A DNA stretch of 35,951 nt, from contig CAVAVU010000128.1 in NCBI GenBank assembly GCA_963592205.1, positions 1 to 35,951 on the forward strand. The letters run 5' to 3'. A model generated the notes under the pieces. The model saw nothing but the letters and a program-made list of their open reading frames with translations. It ran no database searches and was not told the DNA's origin. Shown piece by piece: positions 33,757 to 35,951 of the stretch; the stretch's first letter is position 1; each line of letters begins with the position of its first letter. Source of the DNA: Claveliimonas sp963592205. Lineage in GTDB: Bacteria; Bacillota; Clostridia; Lachnospirales; Lachnospiraceae. The translations under genes and the position numbers were made by a program.

Positions 33757-34228
33757 CTTCTCCGTCTTCCTCCTGCGCAAGAATCTCCGCTACATGTACA
33801 AAACCTGCTCTTCTCTCATTCTTCGACTTCCAGTACAATGTATCCAGTGTCTTACAAAATGCTTCTTTCTCATCATCCGGAATTTCATCAAGCAGCCACT
33901 CATAAAATACCGTCTCGATATGTGCCTTGGAATTCTTCAAGTTCTCTGCCTTCTCCGTAGCATAAAGTAACTGACTGCGTCCGTCATTCGGATTCGCCTC
34001 CCGGATCAGATATCCTTTATGCTCCAGACTGGCAACCCGCTTGGCCGCTGCACCCCGGTCAATCTTTAACGTTTCCCGCACTTCTGTCTGCGTAATCCCC
34101 GGATTATGGCGCACCAGATGGATCACGTCAAATTCCGCTGTCCCAATACCTTCTTCTTTCATCGTCTGCACCGTAAACTTACCTGCTTCGCGGGCAATCT
34201 TGGTCATCTTACGCTCTGTCATATCCAT
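33749..34228 (-). CDS. MarR-family transcriptional regulator
   Basis: 159 residues, cytoplasmic. A winged helix-turn-helix at about 35-100 includes HNPGITQTEVRETLKIDRGAAAKRVASLEHKGYLIRE and the wing PNDGRSQLLYAT. Flanking helices serve as dimer interface. It heads the exporter operon and overlaps the first exporter gene. Two matching palindromes at 34263-34304 cover its own promoter, so autorepression released by a ligand of the exporter is the likely mode, by analogy with MarR systems. Confidence 0.93.
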   Translation of the reverse strand: MDMTERKMTKIAREAGKFTVQTMKEEGIGTAEFDVIHLVRHNPGITQTEVRETLKIDRGAAAKRVASLEHKGYLIREANPNDGRSQLLYATEKAENLKNSKAHIETVFYEWLLDEIPDDEKEAFCKTLDTLYWKSKNERRAGFVHVAEILAQEEDGEDE

Positions 34229-34262
34229 GATTTATATTCGCTCCTGTCTCAATTAGGTCTAT

Positions 34263-34316
34263 ATTAGTTGTATGTTCAACTAATTAGATGATAGTACAAC
34301 TAAATAAATGTGTCAA
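34263..34316 (-). promoter_or_regulatory. marR-exporter promoter with two tandem operators
   Basis: Site 1 (34263-34284) is a perfect palindrome with arms ATTAGTTG and CAACTAAT around 6 bases. Site 2 (34283-34304) is the same with two changes. They start 20 bases apart, two helical turns. On the minus strand TTGACA (34311-34316) and TATCAT (34288-34293) are 17 bases apart, so site 2 covers the -10 and spacer and site 1 the start region. Confidence 0.85.
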
Positions 34317-34327
34317 GATGATTACAT

Positions 34328-34361
34328 AAAAAAAGAACAGACAGTCCTAAACCATCTGCTC
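34328..34361 (-). terminator. Terminator at the end of the exonuclease gene
   Basis: On the minus strand GAGCAGA (34355-34361) pairs with TCTGTTC (34335-34341), followed by TTTTTTT. The upstream arm lies within the last codons of the exonuclease. Confidence 0.65.
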
Positions 34362-35225
34362 TATATATTCTTCCAGCGTTGGAAACGTCTGATCTTTCCC
34401 TGTGCACACTGCCAGCATATCGTCCCGCAATGCTTTCGCCTCCATAGTTTCAAGCTGTCCAAGCTCCGCCATTACTTCCCTGCTCTTTTGCAGCAGACTC
34501 TCCGGAACATTGTCCCATTTTTCATGAAATCTCCTGCACCTGCAGTATAATTCCTTATCTGCGAGATATGACCGCATAGCCTCTACCATGTACTTCGGGC
34601 ATCCATAAGTATCCATATGCCGAATTACATTTTTCAGATCGACCGCATCCGACAATGCATCATGGCTCACCTCATTGCCCAGCCCGCACAGATATTTCAA
34701 ATTTGCAATACCGATACTGCGCAACTTCAGCTTTCGGGAATAAATCACCTCAATATCCTTCATCATACGAAGCATGCGGTTCACAATCTTTCTGGACTTT
34801 TTCGAGATCATTTCCCGGTACTCCATGAGATCTCTCTGAATCACAATCTTATCCGGTCCCCACACAAAGATATGCTCCACCTCATGCTCGTCCAGCTTTT
34901 TACCGACCTGCTCCATCACTTTTTCATATAATGGGGCATACTTAAGATCCTTTTCTGTAATTCCGGTGAGTTCCCGGAATTTGTCATGTAATTCTCCCTC
35001 CATATGAATGTACGAATGAAATCTGTCCACTTCCTCAAAATCTCCACGGCAGACCACCATACCAACTGATACCAGCTTCGCCGGACGTCCATGCTTCTGT
35101 TGTGTCGTCACATACTCTGTATCCAGAAATGCAACCGTTGCATCCTTTAATATATCCCGTACAACCAGAGTCTCTTTGGGTTGTTCTTTTCTATTGGTTC
35201 TCTTTTTATGCTTCATCTTTGTCAA
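34347..35225 (-). CDS. DEDDh-type 3'-5' exonuclease family protein
   Basis: 292 residues. Exo I motif FLDTEY with Asp35 and Glu37, Exo II region VWGPDK with Asp125, Exo III HDALSDA with His188 and Asp193. This is the RNase T / DnaQ-like fold, acting on DNA or RNA 3' ends with Mg2+. A basic N-terminus (KHKKRTNRKEQ) precedes the fold and a helical C-terminal region of about 90 residues follows. The TTG start at 35223-35225 has GGGAGG eight bases upstream; the next ATG is too far from it. Substrate (DNA repair, RNA turnover) unknown. Confidence 0.85.
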   Translation of the reverse strand: MTKMKHKKRTNRKEQPKETLVVRDILKDATVAFLDTEYVTTQQKHGRPAKLVSVGMVVCRGDFEEVDRFHSYIHMEGELHDKFRELTGITEKDLKYAPLYEKVMEQVGKKLDEHEVEHIFVWGPDKIVIQRDLMEYREMISKKSRKIVNRMLRMMKDIEVIYSRKLKLRSIGIANLKYLCGLGNEVSHDALSDAVDLKNVIRHMDTYGCPKYMVEAMRSYLADKELYCRCRRFHEKWDNVPESLLQKSREVMAELGQLETMEAKALRDDMLAVCTGKDQTFPTLEEYIEQMV

Positions 35226-35307
35226 CGCAAAGTCCTCCCAGTTTTAACTTATCTTTTTAACGCATCTTCCAAGAGTATACCATAGATTCTACCATTTTCA
35301 TATTACT

Positions 35308-35338
35308 AAAAGAAGACGCCAGATACTTCCAACGTCTC
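35308..35338 (-). terminator. Probable terminator after the DNA glycosylase gene
   Basis: On the minus strand GAGACG pairs with CGTCTTC, extended by wobble pairs, and is followed by TTTTAG. It lies 16 bases past the stop at 35354. Confidence 0.5.
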
Positions 35339-35353
35339 CTGCTATAACACATT

Positions 35354-35851
35354 TTAAATATAATCCCGGATTACCTTATATGCTTCAAACAGTTCTTCAT
35401 AACTGACCCGACAATTCGCCGGACTGGTCGACGGCAGACAAATGATTTCTCGCCCGGTCTCTTTCTGGCAATATCTTTTATATAACTGCGCTGCCTTCTG
35501 TCCAGTCGCAAATATTGCCTGAATATCGGCTTCTTGCAATATCCGATTCATATCATTCGGCTCCGGATTACGGATGCTGCTGTCATCCGCACCATGAATC
35601 TCACATCCAGCCAGCACATCCCACACCGCAATATGGTTCCGCAGCGCAAATGCAATCTTCTCTTCCTTTGTCTCTGGCAAAGCTTCTCCACATACATCCG
35701 AAACCACCTTCCAAAATCGGTTCCGCGGATGACCATAATAGAATCCCACTTCCCTGGACTTTGGCGATGGCATGGTTCCTAACATTAATACTTTAGATTT
35801 TTTATCATATATAGGTTGAAATTCATGTGTCACATGTTCCATCTCGTTCAT
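35354..35851 (-). CDS. DNA-deoxyinosine (hypoxanthine) glycosylase, UDG superfamily family 6 type
   Basis: 165 residues. The first motif is GTMPSPKS at 25-32, followed by FYYGHPRNRFW at 37-47, where the Asn is a likely catalytic residue in HDG enzymes, and the closing motif STSPANCR near residue 146. Such proteins remove hypoxanthine formed by adenine deamination. They resemble Mug but the GTMPS form fits HDG better. The start is preceded by CAGGAG. Stands 29 bases after the stop of another, partly visible gene. Confidence 0.88.
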   Translation of the reverse strand: MNEMEHVTHEFQPIYDKKSKVLMLGTMPSPKSREVGFYYGHPRNRFWKVVSDVCGEALPETKEEKIAFALRNHIAVWDVLAGCEIHGADDSSIRNPEPNDMNRILQEADIQAIFATGQKAAQLYKRYCQKETGREIICLPSTSPANCRVSYEELFEAYKVIRDYI

Positions 35852-35879
35852 TTTCTTCTACTCCTGTACTCTTATCCCC

Positions 35880-35951
35880 TTATCTTCCCAGCTTCTTCTT
35901 AAACTGGTAATACTTAATTCCAAATTGTATAAAAATAGCCAAATATAATAC
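35880..35951 (-). CDS. C-terminus of a membrane protein, cut by the window edge
   Basis: The last 23 codons end at TAA 35880-35882. They read as a hydrophobic stretch (VLYLAIFIQFG) followed by a basic tail (KYYQFKKKLGR), typical of the last helix of an integral membrane protein. Too short to assign a family. It would lie upstream of the glycosylase on the same strand. Confidence 0.5.
   Translation of the reverse strand, partial: VLYLAIFIQFGIKYYQFKKKLGR

Noticed and set aside
1..35951. CRISPR arrays, tRNA and rRNA genes, prophage genes
   Set aside because: No regularly spaced repeats, no tRNA-like cloverleaf with TTCGA arm, and no phage structural or integrase genes other than the IS were seen by eye.

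Overview
The window looks like a chromosomal segment of a low-to-moderate GC, anaerobic gut Firmicute, most likely a Lachnospiraceae-type Clostridium. The evidence is strong AGGAGG ribosome binding sites, TTG and GTG starts, TTGACA-17-TATAAT promoters, a GEMM-I c-di-GMP riboswitch, CmpB-family membrane proteins, SBP-domain hybrid kinases and a MscL with a zinc ribbon. The assignment rests on gene style only; no 16S or marker search was possible. Most genes lie on the minus strand. Only trpS, a calcium/sodium antiporter and one 78-residue protein read forward. No gene-free stretch exceeds about 300 bases.

Layout. 1-1736: an apparently intact IS3-family (IS150-like) element whose left tip is probably cut by the window edge. 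1770-3167: AGCS amino-acid symporter. 3351-6376: a decayed glucose-type PTS locus (ptsG EIICBA plus a BglG/LicT antiterminator) carrying several independent stops and frameshifts. 6641-10251: a copper module (csoR, then copA with an HMA domain at each end, then a small HMA protein) behind a large palindromic CsoR operator. 10277-14332: transaldolase-like F6P aldolase, YitT protein, and a second AGCS symporter whose stop overlaps the start of a LysR regulator. 14487-15548: trpS. 15623-19567: flavodoxin-like reductase, then an EamA / CmpB-like / RelA-SpoT-domain operon. 19749-24071: Ca2+/Na+ antiporter, LuxR-type regulator, TauE/SafE exporter, cupin, MscL with zinc ribbon, and a small unknown protein.

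24131-30145: two broken hybrid sensor kinases flank an intact cytosine permease/deaminase pair (codB-codA). The first kinase remnant still has an apparently complete c-di-GMP-I riboswitch and terminator in front of it. 30234-34316: MarR regulator plus a heterodimeric ABC exporter with classic asymmetric nucleotide sites, behind two tandem MarR-type operators. 34347-35951: DEDDh exonuclease, hypoxanthine-type DNA glycosylase, and the C-terminus of an unidentified membrane protein.

Main themes. Core and transport genes are intact, while signalling and sugar-uptake genes are decaying: LicT, PtsG and two kinases carry point stops, one-base indels or internal deletions. The most notable non-coding signals are the riboswitch that has outlived its gene, an IS-end hairpin that would hide the transposase ribosome binding site on read-through RNA, an internal ribosome binding site inside copA that could release a free copper chaperone, a small coupled ORF in the csoR leader, and a 19-bp repeat shared by the ptsG leader and the structured csoR-copA spacer. 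No clearly new multi-gene system was recognised.
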